From assembly GCA_021323655.1 (NCBI GenBank), contig JAJPKO010000012.1:1-64000 (forward strand): DNA of 64,000 nt, in the 5' to 3' direction. Source of the stretch: Acidobacteriaceae bacterium. GTDB taxonomy: Bacteria > Acidobacteriota > Terriglobia > Terriglobales > Acidobacteriaceae. Within the stretch, counting starts at the first letter, position 1; every line of letters begins with the position of its first letter. Positions 41,095 to 49,867 of this stretch are shown one piece after another. Below the pieces are notes generated by a model. That model did not search any database. It was not told the DNA's origin and saw only the letters and a program-made list of their open reading frames with translations. The translations under genes and the position numbers were made by a program.

Positions 41095-41544
41095 ATGAGG
41101 TCTCTAGCCGTCATAGCAGCAACGCTTCTCCTCCTTCCGTGTAGCCACCTCCGCGCAGCCACGGAGAAGATCCCCGACCCGCAGGCCCTTCAGCAATTGG
41201 AATTGAAGGCCGACCACGCCTCACCCAAAGAACAGTGCTTCCTCTACGCAGAAATCGTCCACGACATGACAGAAATCGCCGGACAGGAGTTCTCCAATGG
41301 AAACTTCGCCCAAGCCTCTCAGACGCTCAAAAGCATCCAGGCCTACGCGCAGAAGATTCAGATGAACATGGCCGACGACACAAAGAAGCTCAAGAACGCC
41401 GAGATACTGATGCGTCACACGGCCTTCCGGCTGAATGAAATCCTGCACAGCGCCTCACTCGATGACCGCCCCACTCTCGAATCCACGCTGAAGCAGTTGG
41501 ACAAAGTACAGTCAGAACTGATGATGCAGGTCTTTAAGCACTAG
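41095..41544 (+). CDS. Secreted hypothetical protein
   Basis: A 149-residue protein with a signal peptide (about 1-21, ending HLRAA) and an otherwise helical, charged body (AEIVHDMTEIAGQEFSNGNF). No family is recognised. AAGGAGGTG is an ideal ribosome site, and it follows the TPR gene by 37 bp on the same strand, so it is probably its operon partner in the periplasm. Confidence 0.75.
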   Translation: MRSLAVIAATLLLLPCSHLRAATEKIPDPQALQQLELKADHASPKEQCFLYAEIVHDMTEIAGQEFSNGNFAQASQTLKSIQAYAQKIQMNMADDTKKLKNAEILMRHTAFRLNEILHSASLDDRPTLESTLKQLDKVQSELMMQVFKH

Positions 41545-41561
41545 TCATAAAAGAACACAGT

Positions 41562-41602
41562 GGCTGATTTTTATCAGCCGGAGCGGAGCGAAGGACCCGC
41601 TT
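41562..41602. repeat. Stem-loop followed by a short family 2 repeat
   Basis: GGCTGAT and ATCAGCC (41562-41579) enclose a TTTT loop 17 bases after the previous stop. GGAGCGGAGCGAAGGACCCG then CTTTTTC follows. This may act as the 3' end of the uvrA-TPR transcript, although the T-run is some distance from the stem. Confidence 0.45.
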
Positions 41603-41697
41603 TTTCTTCGCATGATAAAGAAAGCTGGCACACTACGGTTCTGTTGAGCACTCTATGTGCTCTCCCGCAAGCAAATCCATCCGGCAGTCATTCCGAG

Positions 41698-41931
41698 TTA
41701 AGAAATCGCAAAGCGCGGAATTTCCGCTCCCGCAACCTCGGGCTTCACAACAGGGACGTCCGCTTTTACGTAGGCAATTTTGCCTGCGGCAATCTCTTCC
41801 TGCGCAATGCGGCAGGCCTTGCTGGACTTGGTTGAAACCAGCGGGGTTGATCCGTTCTGCAATTGACGGGCACGGCGAGCGGCCACCAGAACATAGCGGA
41901 AGTTGCTGTCGAAGGTCTGTTCCACACTCAT
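41698..41931 (-). CDS. rpoZ: RNA polymerase omega subunit
   Basis: A 77-residue omega subunit that helps assemble RNA polymerase. FRYVLVAARRARQLQNGSTP and KACRIAQEEIAAGKI match the omega core (usually R..LV..AA.RARQL). GGAGG precedes the ATG at 41931. It lies 20 bp after gmk, the classical gmk-rpoZ pair. Confidence 0.9.
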   Translation of the reverse strand: MSVEQTFDSNFRYVLVAARRARQLQNGSTPLVSTKSSKACRIAQEEIAAGKIAYVKADVPVVKPEVAGAEIPRFAIS

Positions 41932-41951
41932 TGCCTGGTCCTCCAAAGGGC

Positions 41952-42662
41952 TTACAGTTTGGCGGTTTCTGGCGCAAGCAGTCCAAAAGCGGCAAGCACC
42001 GGCCTTACTCGCTCATCCGCATTCTGCTGTCGGCAACCCTCTGCCAGTTTCACCAGCCGCTCTTCTTCCGGGCCAGGCCTGCGGCCTTCCCGCCGGAGAC
42101 GCTCGCTGGTAACAATGGCCAGAAGCTCCTCTTCTGCCCGGGCCAGAACATCGTTGACCAGAATATAGCCGTATTCGCGGTAATTCTCAATCTCCCGTTT
42201 TGCTTCCGCCAGCCGCCGCTCAATCACATCTTCCCGCACGCTGCCTTCTGCCCGGCTTCGATTGCGCAGCCGCGTCGCCAGAACATCCGGGCTGGGCGGC
42301 ATCACAAAAATGCTCACGGCATCCGGCACCCGCTGCCGCACCTGGGCCGCACCTTTCACATCAATGTCCAGCAGCAGGTCTTTTCCATGGGCCGTGGCTT
42401 CGGCCAATGAGCGCCGCGCCGTGCCATAGTAGTTCCCAAAAACATCTGCATGCTCCAGGAACTCGTCCTTCTCGACCATTCGCTCAAACCCTTCGCGCGT
42501 GATGAAGTGATACTCCCGCCCGTCCTCTTCCGATCCTCGCGGAGCACGCGTCGTGTACGAAACAGAAAACTCCAGGTTGTCCACTAGCGAACGAATCTGG
42601 TTCACTAGCGTGGATTTGCCTGATCCCGAAGGCGCCGAAATGATGAATAAAATGCCTGCCAA
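41952..42662 (-). CDS. gmk: Guanylate kinase
   Basis: It phosphorylates GMP to GDP with ATP. In this 236-residue protein IISAPSGSGKSTL is the P-loop, SVSYTTRAPRGSEEDGREYH the GMP-binding region and LLLDIDVKGAAQVR the second site. The C-terminus is about 25-30 residues longer than in E. coli. The start is a TTG at 42662 with AGGAAAA just before it. The 126 bp upstream, to yicC, holds no other element. Confidence 0.95.
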   Translation of the reverse strand: MAGILFIISAPSGSGKSTLVNQIRSLVDNLEFSVSYTTRAPRGSEEDGREYHFITREGFERMVEKDEFLEHADVFGNYYGTARRSLAEATAHGKDLLLDIDVKGAAQVRQRVPDAVSIFVMPPSPDVLATRLRNRSRAEGSVREDVIERRLAEAKREIENYREYGYILVNDVLARAEEELLAIVTSERLRREGRRPGPEEERLVKLAEGCRQQNADERVRPVLAAFGLLAPETAKL

Positions 42663-42788
42663 TTTTCCTGACCTGATTAAGAAAGTCTTTGTTCCGTTCT
42701 CTTATACAGCGCCTAACAGGAGCGACCATAAACCCGGCTCTCCGCCAGCAGCAATGGCTCGCGAAGCGAGGGCTGCCCTGATGGCAAG

Positions 42789-43694
42789 TCACTGCAGATT
42801 CTGCACCTGCTCCCTTGCCTTCTCAATCTCCGACTTCATCCCCAGCCCGATCTCCGTAATCTTTGCACCATTGCCGGAAAGCCCGCTCGTTTTCGACAAC
42901 AGTGTATTTGCCTCGCGATTCATCTCCTGTAACAAAAAGTCGAGCTTCTTCCCAATCTCGCCTCCCTGGTCCAGCAGTGACTCGAAATGCGCAATATGCG
43001 TCCGCATCCGCGCAATCTCTTCCTCTACATCGCTGCGCTCCACCAGAATCGCTGCTTCCTGCAAAATGCGCTCGCGGTCAAAGCTGGCGCCCGCCATCTC
43101 TTCCAGACGCTGACTCAGCCGGTCAAAATACGCCTTCTGCACGTCCTCCCGGAAGTTCGCCACCTGGTCCACATACTCGCCCATCCGTTTCAGCCCTTTG
43201 CGTAATTCATCGGCAAGGGCTTGCCCTTCGGCAGCGCGCATCGTATTCAGTGCAGCGATCAGTCCGTCCATCTGCTGCATCACGGACTCTTCCACCGCCG
43301 CCATCTCTTCTTCCGTGTTGCGCGTATCTCCAGTCAGCACGCCCGGCAGACGAAAAATGGCATTCAGGTCCGGCTCGCCGGAAAGTCCATGCTGCGCAGC
43401 CGCATTTCGAAATGCCGCCACATACGCCGCAATAATGCTGGCATCGTATTGCGCTTCGGCCTTCACACTGCGGTCCATCGAGAGCGTCGCTTCCACATGC
43501 CCGCGGGCCAGCTTTTCTTTCAGCACCTTGCGCAGCCGCATTTCCAGTGTCTCCGTCCCCGACGGAAGCCGCAAATGAAGATCAAGAAAACGATGGTTTA
43601 CGCTCTTCAGACTCAGCGTGTAACCCAGCGCGTCAGAAAGACGCACAGACACGCGCGCAAACCCCGTCATGGAAAAGACTTTTGCTGGATTCAT
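42789..43694 (-). CDS. yicC: YicC family endoribonuclease
   Basis: A 301-residue YicC/YloC protein, recently shown in E. coli to be an RNase. FSMTGFARVS, SVNHRFLDLHLRLP and the C-terminal KKLDFLLQEMNREANTLLSK are diagnostic. The ATG at 43694 fits the family N-terminus; a GTG five codons upstream is possible. It follows msbA closely (19 bp from the ATG). YicC next to gmk is a conserved pairing. Confidence 0.92.
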   Translation of the reverse strand: MNPAKVFSMTGFARVSVRLSDALGYTLSLKSVNHRFLDLHLRLPSGTETLEMRLRKVLKEKLARGHVEATLSMDRSVKAEAQYDASIIAAYVAAFRNAAAQHGLSGEPDLNAIFRLPGVLTGDTRNTEEEMAAVEESVMQQMDGLIAALNTMRAAEGQALADELRKGLKRMGEYVDQVANFREDVQKAYFDRLSQRLEEMAGASFDRERILQEAAILVERSDVEEEIARMRTHIAHFESLLDQGGEIGKKLDFLLQEMNREANTLLSKTSGLSGNGAKITEIGLGMKSEIEKAREQVQNLQ

Positions 43695-43712
43695 ATCTTC
43701 GTCATCCACACA

Positions 43713-45545
43713 CTACTGCAATGCAGCAGCAGGTTCGTCCATAAACTGCAACTGGTACAGCTTTTGATAGGTCGGCGAAATCCGCAACAATTCCTCATGC
43801 GGCCCAATCGCCGTAAGCCGCCCATGCTCAATCACCGCAATGCGATCGGCCCTACGCACGGTAGAAAGCCGATGCGCAATTACCACCACCGTACGCCCCT
43901 GCATCAGGTTGCTCAGCGCCGCCTGCACCAGCGCTTCACTCTCAGTATCGAGCGCGGAAGTGGCCTCATCCAGAATCAGCACAGGCGCATTCTTCAGAAT
44001 CGCGCGCGCAATCGCCAGCCTCTGCCGCTCTCCGCCTGAAAGCCGAAAGCCCTTTTCTCCAATGATGGTGTTGTACCCATCCGGCATCCGCATAATAAAG
44101 TCATGCGCCAGCGCCGCCTTCGCCGCCTCTTCCACACGATGCATCCCTACATCCGGCTGCCCATAAGCAATGTTGTTGCGCACCGTGTCGTTAAACAGGA
44201 TCGTCTCCTGCGTAACCTTCCCGATCTGGTCCCGTAACGAGCGCACACTCACATCGCGCAGATCATGCCCGTCAATCAGAATCCGCCCCGAGGTCACATC
44301 AAAAAAGCGCGGAATCAGGTTCACCAGCGTTGATTTCCCTGCACCACTCGGTCCTACCAGCGCCACCACCTCGCCGCGCCGAATCTCCAGATTGATGTCG
44401 AACAGGACCTGCTTCTCTCCCTCATCATCGTGGTACGAAAAATTCACGTTCTCCAGCCGGATCGAATCCTGAAATCCCTTCAGCACGTAGGCACGATGTT
44501 TCTCCACCAGCTCATCCTGCGCATCCATAAAGTTGAAGATCGCCGATGATGCACCCAGCGCCTGCTGAAAATTGTTATAGAAAATCGCAAACCGCCGCAC
44601 CGGATCGTACAGTTTGAACAGCGCCACAATGAACGCAAAGAACGTGCCTTCCGTCATTGCCCCGCTTTTTATCTGCCCGCGTCCGACCAGCAGCAGCAGC
44701 GCAATCGCAATCGCCCCAATCGAATCCATCAGCGGAGAGCTGATCGCCTGCGCCCTCACCGACCGCAGATTCGCCTTCAGCAGCCGCCGCGCCGCATCCC
44801 GGAAGCGAAGCAGCTCCCAGAATTCCATATTGAAGGCCTTCACGATGCGGTTGCCGGTAATCGTCTCATGCAGAATGTTCTGTATCTCTGCCAGCCGGTC
44901 CTGTCCCTTCCGCGTCGTCTGCCGCACATCGCGCCCAATGCGCCGGATCGAGCCAATCACAATCGGCACAAAGATCAGCAACGCCCACGCCAGCTTGCCC
45001 CCAAGCGCAATCACCACGCCCATGGTGAAGATCAGCGTAAACACCTGCTGCAAAAATTCCGACAGTACAGATGACATGGCATACTGCACCCGCTCCACAT
45101 CGTTAATCAGCGTGGAAAGCAGCGTGCCCGTCGCATGTTTCTGGAAGAACGAAACCGACCGCCGCAAAATGGCTTCGTACAGATCATCACGCAGGTCCGT
45201 AATCATTCCGAACCCGGCATAATTCACCAGATACGTTCCCGTATAGTCGCAGATGCTTTTCAGCAGCGTAGACGCCACCAGCGCAAATGCCACAATGGTC
45301 CACTCATTATGAAAGTAGTGGGGAACAAACTGTTGAAGTGTGAACTGGTAGTGTGTGCCTGGAACTCGGTAAAGAAGTATCTTCTGGCCAGCGCCGCCCG
45401 GGTTCAGTACGTGATCAAAGATCGGCTTGACCAGAAGCACCCGGAACGCCTCCAGCCCCCCAACCGCCGCCATCAAAACAATGGAGGCCAGCGCCTGCCA
45501 CCAGTAATGGCGCACATAAAACAGCAGACGCAGGATGCGCTTCAT
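43713..45545 (-). CDS. msbA: MsbA-type lipid A flippase (ABC exporter)
   Basis: A 610-residue half transporter: six membrane helices in about 1-320 with the coupling segment, then an ATPase with VALVGPSGAGKSTLVNLIPRF (Walker A), LSGGERQRLAIARAIL (signature), LILDEATSALDTESE (Walker B) and the IAHRLSTVR His switch. By family it flips lipid A core across the inner membrane; the multidrug exporter alternative cannot be excluded. It is first in a leftward unit with yicC, gmk and rpoZ. The ATG lies 88 bp from the divergent aminotransferase gene. Confidence 0.88.
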   Translation of the reverse strand: MKRILRLLFYVRHYWWQALASIVLMAAVGGLEAFRVLLVKPIFDHVLNPGGAGQKILLYRVPGTHYQFTLQQFVPHYFHNEWTIVAFALVASTLLKSICDYTGTYLVNYAGFGMITDLRDDLYEAILRRSVSFFQKHATGTLLSTLINDVERVQYAMSSVLSEFLQQVFTLIFTMGVVIALGGKLAWALLIFVPIVIGSIRRIGRDVRQTTRKGQDRLAEIQNILHETITGNRIVKAFNMEFWELLRFRDAARRLLKANLRSVRAQAISSPLMDSIGAIAIALLLLVGRGQIKSGAMTEGTFFAFIVALFKLYDPVRRFAIFYNNFQQALGASSAIFNFMDAQDELVEKHRAYVLKGFQDSIRLENVNFSYHDDEGEKQVLFDINLEIRRGEVVALVGPSGAGKSTLVNLIPRFFDVTSGRILIDGHDLRDVSVRSLRDQIGKVTQETILFNDTVRNNIAYGQPDVGMHRVEEAAKAALAHDFIMRMPDGYNTIIGEKGFRLSGGERQRLAIARAILKNAPVLILDEATSALDTESEALVQAALSNLMQGRTVVVIAHRLSTVRRADRIAVIEHGRLTAIGPHEELLRISPTYQKLYQLQFMDEPAAALQ

Positions 45546-45633
45546 TCAGGTATCATACCTGCCTGCCGAAATTCTTCCATCCAGTTATTTTACCGCCCGC
45601 TCCTTTTCAATCTTCAAAACGCGCTGTTCTAAG

Positions 45634-46818
45634 ATGAATGGCATGAGCACCGCGACCGAAAAGCTGCGGCTGAGCGAAATTTCCCCGCGCATCATCCAGT
45701 CTGAAATCCGCTCCATGACCGTCGAATGCGACCGCCTCGGCGGAGTAAACCTAGCCCAGGGAGTCTGCGATACCGAGATCCCCTCCCCGGTCGTCCAACA
45801 CGCCATTCAGGCCATCCGCGATGGCCACAACATCTACACGCGCCTCGACGGTATCGCCCACCTGCGCTCCGCAATCGCCCGCAAGCTCGCGCAATACAAT
45901 AAAATCCACGCCGATCCGGAATCTGAAATTCTCGTCACCTCCGGCGCAACCGGGGCCCTCTACGCCACCTGCCTTGCGCTCTTGGATCCAGGCGACGAAG
46001 TCATCCTCTTCGAACCGTTCTACGGATACCATGTCAATACGCTGCTCAGCCTTCGCGTCCAGCCCCAGCCCGTGCCGCTGGCCATGCATACATGGCAGAT
46101 TGATTTCGACGCCCTCCGCTCTGCCATCACACCTCGCACCCGCGCCATTATCGTTAACTCGCCCTCAAATCCCTGCGGAAAAGTCTTCACCCGTCACGAG
46201 CTCGAGCAGATCGCATCACTGGCCGAAGAGCACGACCTCTTCATCCTCACTGACGAGATCTACGAATACTTCCTCTTCGATGGCACAGAACACATCTCCC
46301 CCGCGTCACTTCCCGGAATGGCCGAACGCACCATCACCATCTCCGGTATCTCCAAGACCTTCAGCATCACCGGATGGCGCATCGGCTATCTCGCCGCCCA
46401 CAAACGATGGCTTGGCCCCATCGGCTACTTCCACGACCTTACCTACGTCTGCGCCCCCTCGCCCTTCCAGTACGGTGCCGCTGCCGGACTCACCGAACTT
46501 CCCGACAGCTTTTATCAAGGCCTCTCCGCCGAATATCAGGCCAAACGAGACATGCTCTGCAGCGCACTCTCCGATGCCGGACTCACCCCATCCGTTCCAC
46601 GAGGAGCATATTATGTGCTGGCCGACGTAAGCCGCGTCCCCGGCGCTACCGCCCGCGAAAAGGCCCGCAACCTGCTCGCCGCTACCGGAGTCGCAGCCGT
46701 CGCCGGCACTGCATTCTTCAGCGCCGGACGCGGCGAAAATCTGCTCCGTTTCTGCTTCGCCAAAAAAGAGGATGACCTCCGCCGCGCCTGCCATCTGCTG
46801 CAACACTTTCAGCCATAA
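45634..46818 (+). CDS. PLP-dependent class I/II aminotransferase
   Basis: A 394-residue fold-type I aminotransferase. VNLAQGVCDTEIP, LVTSGATGALYATCLALL, IIVNSPSNPCGKVF (cofactor Asn/Pro region), LTDEIYEYFLFDG and the PLP lysine in SGISKTFSITGWRIGY are present. It resembles the kynurenine/aspartate/methionine transaminase group; the amino-acid substrate is not fixed by sequence. ATG codons at 45634 and 45643 are both possible; longer starts run into the divergent msbA promoter. Confidence 0.87.
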   Translation: MNGMSTATEKLRLSEISPRIIQSEIRSMTVECDRLGGVNLAQGVCDTEIPSPVVQHAIQAIRDGHNIYTRLDGIAHLRSAIARKLAQYNKIHADPESEILVTSGATGALYATCLALLDPGDEVILFEPFYGYHVNTLLSLRVQPQPVPLAMHTWQIDFDALRSAITPRTRAIIVNSPSNPCGKVFTRHELEQIASLAEEHDLFILTDEIYEYFLFDGTEHISPASLPGMAERTITISGISKTFSITGWRIGYLAAHKRWLGPIGYFHDLTYVCAPSPFQYGAAAGLTELPDSFYQGLSAEYQAKRDMLCSALSDAGLTPSVPRGAYYVLADVSRVPGATAREKARNLLAATGVAAVAGTAFFSAGRGENLLRFCFAKKEDDLRRACHLLQHFQP

Positions 46819-46847
46819 CAAACCCGATGCAACCACTGGGACCAAAC

Positions 46848-46880
46848 ACGGGTGTCCCCACGTCTCGCAGAGATGTGGAA
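46848..46880. repeat. Short member of dispersed repeat family 1
   Basis: ACGGGTGTCCCCACGTCTCG then CAGAGATGTGG resembles the groES-groEL hairpin, with CCCCACGTCTC able to pair partly with GAGATGTGG. It lies between the aminotransferase and DUF2007 genes. Confidence 0.5.
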
Positions 46881-46945
46881 TACACCACCCCACCCGCTCC
46901 AACCCAAAATTCAGCATCATACCCTGTGGAGTAAAACAGGAGCAT

Positions 46946-47191
46946 ATGGAAGACATCATTACCGTTGCCACCTTCACTGAACCTCTCGAAGCGGAAATGT
47001 CAAAGTTGCGCCTCGAGTCCGCGGGCATCGAAGCCTTCCTTGCGGGAGAAAATGCCCGCATCATGGAGCCAGGCCTCGGCCCCCTCCAGCTTCAGGTCAA
47101 CGTAGCCGATGAAGCCGACGCACGCGCCATCCTCGCCGACCCAGGTACCGGAGACACCCACGTCCCCGCTCCAGATGTAAATATGTCGTAA
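46946..47191 (+). CDS. DUF2007 domain protein
   Basis: An 81-residue protein starting MEDIITVATFTEPLEAEMSK, with LRLESAGIEAFLAGENARIM and the LQLQVNVADEADARAIL end. This is DUF2007, a PII-like small domain annotated as a putative signal-transducing protein. CAGGAG precedes the ATG. Its TAA stop lies inside the first operator of the next gene. Confidence 0.85.
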   Translation: MEDIITVATFTEPLEAEMSKLRLESAGIEAFLAGENARIMEPGLGPLQLQVNVADEADARAILADPGTGDTHVPAPDVNMS

Positions 47192-47212
47192 TACGAGATA
47201 ATCGTGATACGA
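47186..47212. promoter_or_regulatory. Twin 11-bp palindromic operators before marR-clc
   Basis: TCGTAATACGA (47186-47196) and TCGTGATACGA (47202-47212) differ only at the centre and are spaced 16 bp centre to centre. They end seven bases before the MarR start. This is the typical spot for autorepression by a MarR dimer; that use is inferred. Confidence 0.7.
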
Positions 47213-47219
47213 TACATTT

Positions 47220-47729
47220 ATGGTATCTGCTACCCCGCAGTTGGCCCCTGTTCCACGCAAAACGTCCGGCACCAATACCAGGTCTGCCGGCCTGAGCGTT
47301 GAGCAGTTCCAGCGCCTCGCTGAGTTCCGCTTTCAGTTGCGCCGTTTTCTGCACTTCAGCCATCTGGCGGCAGAAAGCGCAGGCGTCCGGCACCAGCAGT
47401 ATCAGTTGCTCCAGTGCGTCTATGGAATGCCAGGGGAGCTGGACCCCACCATCGCCAATGTTGCGGCCCGCATGCTGCTCAAGCACAACAGTGCAGTGGA
47501 ACTCGTGGACCGCACCATCGAGCAAGGTCTGCTGCGCCGTTGTCCGGACCCGACAGACCATCGCCGTATCCTGCTGCGTGTCACCCCACTGGGCGAGCGC
47601 ATTTTGGCATCACTTGCCGACTACCACCTGCAGGAACTCGAGCAGGCCGGGCCGGAGCTGATCCGCGCCCTGCGCCGCGTGGTGAGCATGAAACAAACTT
47701 CAAATGGAAAAAGGCCATCAACGCAATGA
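47220..47729 (+). CDS. MarR family transcriptional regulator
   Basis: A 169-residue winged-helix regulator. LSVEQFQRLAEFRFQLRRFL is the dimer helix; GVRHQQYQLLQCVYGMP, VAARMLLKHNSAVELVDRTI and GLLRRCPDPTDHRRILLRVT give the recognition helix and wing with DHRR. The ATG is seven bases downstream of the twin operators, leaving almost no room for a ribosome site, so translation may be near leaderless. It overlaps clc as ATGA, so it likely regulates itself and the channel. Confidence 0.87.
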   Translation: MVSATPQLAPVPRKTSGTNTRSAGLSVEQFQRLAEFRFQLRRFLHFSHLAAESAGVRHQQYQLLQCVYGMPGELDPTIANVAARMLLKHNSAVELVDRTIEQGLLRRCPDPTDHRRILLRVTPLGERILASLADYHLQELEQAGPELIRALRRVVSMKQTSNGKRPSTQ

Positions 47730-49609
47730 GTGCTCCAGGCAAGACCGGGCATCCTGACCGAAACATCTCTGCTTTTCGTTCGCATCTCCGCGACTTCACT
47801 GCAGATTCCCGCATGCTCGTCCTCAGCGGCCTCGCCCTCGTTCTGGGCGCGGCCGGAGCAGCGCTGGCATATCTGCTTCTGCATCTGATTTACGTTGCTA
47901 CCAACCTTTTCTACTTCCACCACCTGAGCTGGCAGTTCATTTCTCCAGCTGCGAACCATCTCCACTGGCTGGCCGTCTTTATTCCCATCATCGGCGGCAT
48001 CATGATCGGGTTCATGGCCCGTTATGGCTCTGACAAAATCCGCGGTCACGGAATGCCGGAAGCCATCGAGGCCATCCTCATCAACGGTGCAAAAGTAGAT
48101 GGCAAAGTGGCCTTCTTCAAGCCGCTTTCTGCCGCCATCGCCATCGGTTCCGGTGGCCCGTTCGGCGCGGAAGGTCCAATCATCATGACCGCGGGCTCCG
48201 TCGGATCGCTTCTCGGCCAGCTCTTCAAACTCAGCGATGCCGAACGCACCACCATGCTCGTCGCCGGCGCCGCTGCCGGTATGACCGGTGTCTTTTCCAC
48301 CCCGCTCTCGGCCGTGCTGCTCGCCGTCGAGCTGCTTCTCTTCGAGTGGAGACCGCGCAGCCTCGTTCCCGTGGCCGTCGCCGCCACCACTGCGGGGGTC
48401 CTCCGCCGCCATCTGCTCGGTCCAGGCCCGCTCTTTCCCATGCCGCTCTACAGCATGACCGTTGAGCCGCGCATGGTCCTCGCCGCTCTCGTACTTGGCC
48501 TTTTAGGCGGAGTCGCTGCCCTGGCCCTCAGCCGCGCCGTCTACGCCAGCGAAGACTTTTTTGAAGAGCACCTGCCCGTCCACTGGATGTGGTGGCCCGC
48601 CATCGGTGGCGTCGTCATCGGTATCGGCGGCCTCATCTTCCCCCGCGCCCTCGGTACCGGATATGACGTCATTGACTCACTCATCTCCGGCAATACAGCA
48701 TGGCAGTTGATCGCGGGCATCCTCATCGTAAAGAGCATCATCTGGGCCTTTTCCCTCGGCTCCGGGACCTCCGGCGGTATCCTTGCCCCTCTGCTCATGA
48801 TCGGCGGAGCACTCGGCGCCCTTCTCGGCCACGGTCTGCCCTTCATTCAGATCGGCGCTTGGCCGCTGGTAGGCATGGCCGCCGTGCTCTCCGGCGCCAT
48901 CGGCTGCCCGCTCACCGCCGCCGCCCTCAGCATGGAACTCACACACAACTACGGGCTGATGCTTCCCCTTCTGGCCGCTTCCGTTGCCGCGCACGCCTTC
49001 ACCGTGCTCTTCCAGAAACGCTCTATCCTCACCGAGCGACTCAGCCGCCGCGGCTATCACCTCAGCCGCGAATACAGCGTCGATCCGCTGGAGATCATGA
49101 CCGTCTCTCAGGTCATGCGCTCCAACGTCGTGGCCCTCCCCGCCGATGCACGCGTCGCCGACGCAAAGCGCTGGATTGAAGACCGCAGGTCTCCCGACAA
49201 GACACCCGAGCCCGGCGACATGCGCAGCCGCCGCGGACAAAGGCTCTACCCCGTTGTGGATGAAAGCGGAAAACTCGCTGGCATCGTCACCCGCCGTATG
49301 CTTGAGTACTTCGCCGAGAGCCACGATCCGAATCTTTCCCTGCCCTTCACCCAGGCTGAGGTCGCATACCCTGACGAAACTCTGCGCGCCGTAGCCGAAC
49401 GCATGGCTACCCTCCGTATCTTTGCTCTTCCCGTCGTCGTACAGGGCACAGGAAAGGTCGTCGGTATTCTTTCCCTCGAAGACATGTTGCAGGCCCGCTT
49501 CCGTTCCCACGAGCGCGAAACCAGGCTCGAACGCGTCCGCCGCCTCAGAATGCCCTTCCGTGCCGCGCGCCTCAACCAGACCACGGAGGGCCTGGAAACC
49601 GCGCCTTAA
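47726..49609 (+). CDS. ClC family chloride channel/antiporter with CBS domains
   Basis: A 627-residue ClC protein. The membrane part (about 30-440) has GSGGPFGAEGPIIMTAGSVG, which keeps the gating glutamate in the GxEGP motif, and GTSGGILAPLLMIGGALG for the second anion-site loop. Two CBS domains follow: one starting near TVSQVMRSNVVALPADARVA and another at VAYPDETLRAVAERMATLR, interrupted by a charged linker. By family it moves Cl- (or exchanges it for H+) across the inner membrane; the CBS pair may bind nucleotides. It is coupled to marR. Confidence 0.9.
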   Translation: MSAPGKTGHPDRNISAFRSHLRDFTADSRMLVLSGLALVLGAAGAALAYLLLHLIYVATNLFYFHHLSWQFISPAANHLHWLAVFIPIIGGIMIGFMARYGSDKIRGHGMPEAIEAILINGAKVDGKVAFFKPLSAAIAIGSGGPFGAEGPIIMTAGSVGSLLGQLFKLSDAERTTMLVAGAAAGMTGVFSTPLSAVLLAVELLLFEWRPRSLVPVAVAATTAGVLRRHLLGPGPLFPMPLYSMTVEPRMVLAALVLGLLGGVAALALSRAVYASEDFFEEHLPVHWMWWPAIGGVVIGIGGLIFPRALGTGYDVIDSLISGNTAWQLIAGILIVKSIIWAFSLGSGTSGGILAPLLMIGGALGALLGHGLPFIQIGAWPLVGMAAVLSGAIGCPLTAAALSMELTHNYGLMLPLLAASVAAHAFTVLFQKRSILTERLSRRGYHLSREYSVDPLEIMTVSQVMRSNVVALPADARVADAKRWIEDRRSPDKTPEPGDMRSRRGQRLYPVVDESGKLAGIVTRRMLEYFAESHDPNLSLPFTQAEVAYPDETLRAVAERMATLRIFALPVVVQGTGKVVGILSLEDMLQARFRSHERETRLERVRRLRMPFRAARLNQTTEGLETAP

Positions 49610-49867
49610 ATGAAATTCACAAACATTCCACCAGCGCGTCTGCGAGTTCTTTGCCTTGCGCAAGCAAGACAAAGAACATCAGCAAAAACTGGCCTGCATT
49701 ACTGCTATTCTGAGCCAGGCGAAGAATCCAATACGTCAGACAACAAATTTGCCAATGGCTTCTAATCCCCAGAAATCCAAAAACTCGCATCCCCTCATCC
49801 CGGGAGAAATAGCCTGCGACCTAACCCATCAGGAAAGAATCTGATTCTCAGAACATAAAATCGGTAT
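49610..49867. other. Intergenic stretch with a decayed family 2 repeat
   Basis: CTATTCTGAGCCAGGCGAAG then AATCC at about 49704-49728 looks like a short member of family 2. No terminator or gene is evident in the rest of the 258 bp between clc and the ABC exporter. Confidence 0.45.
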
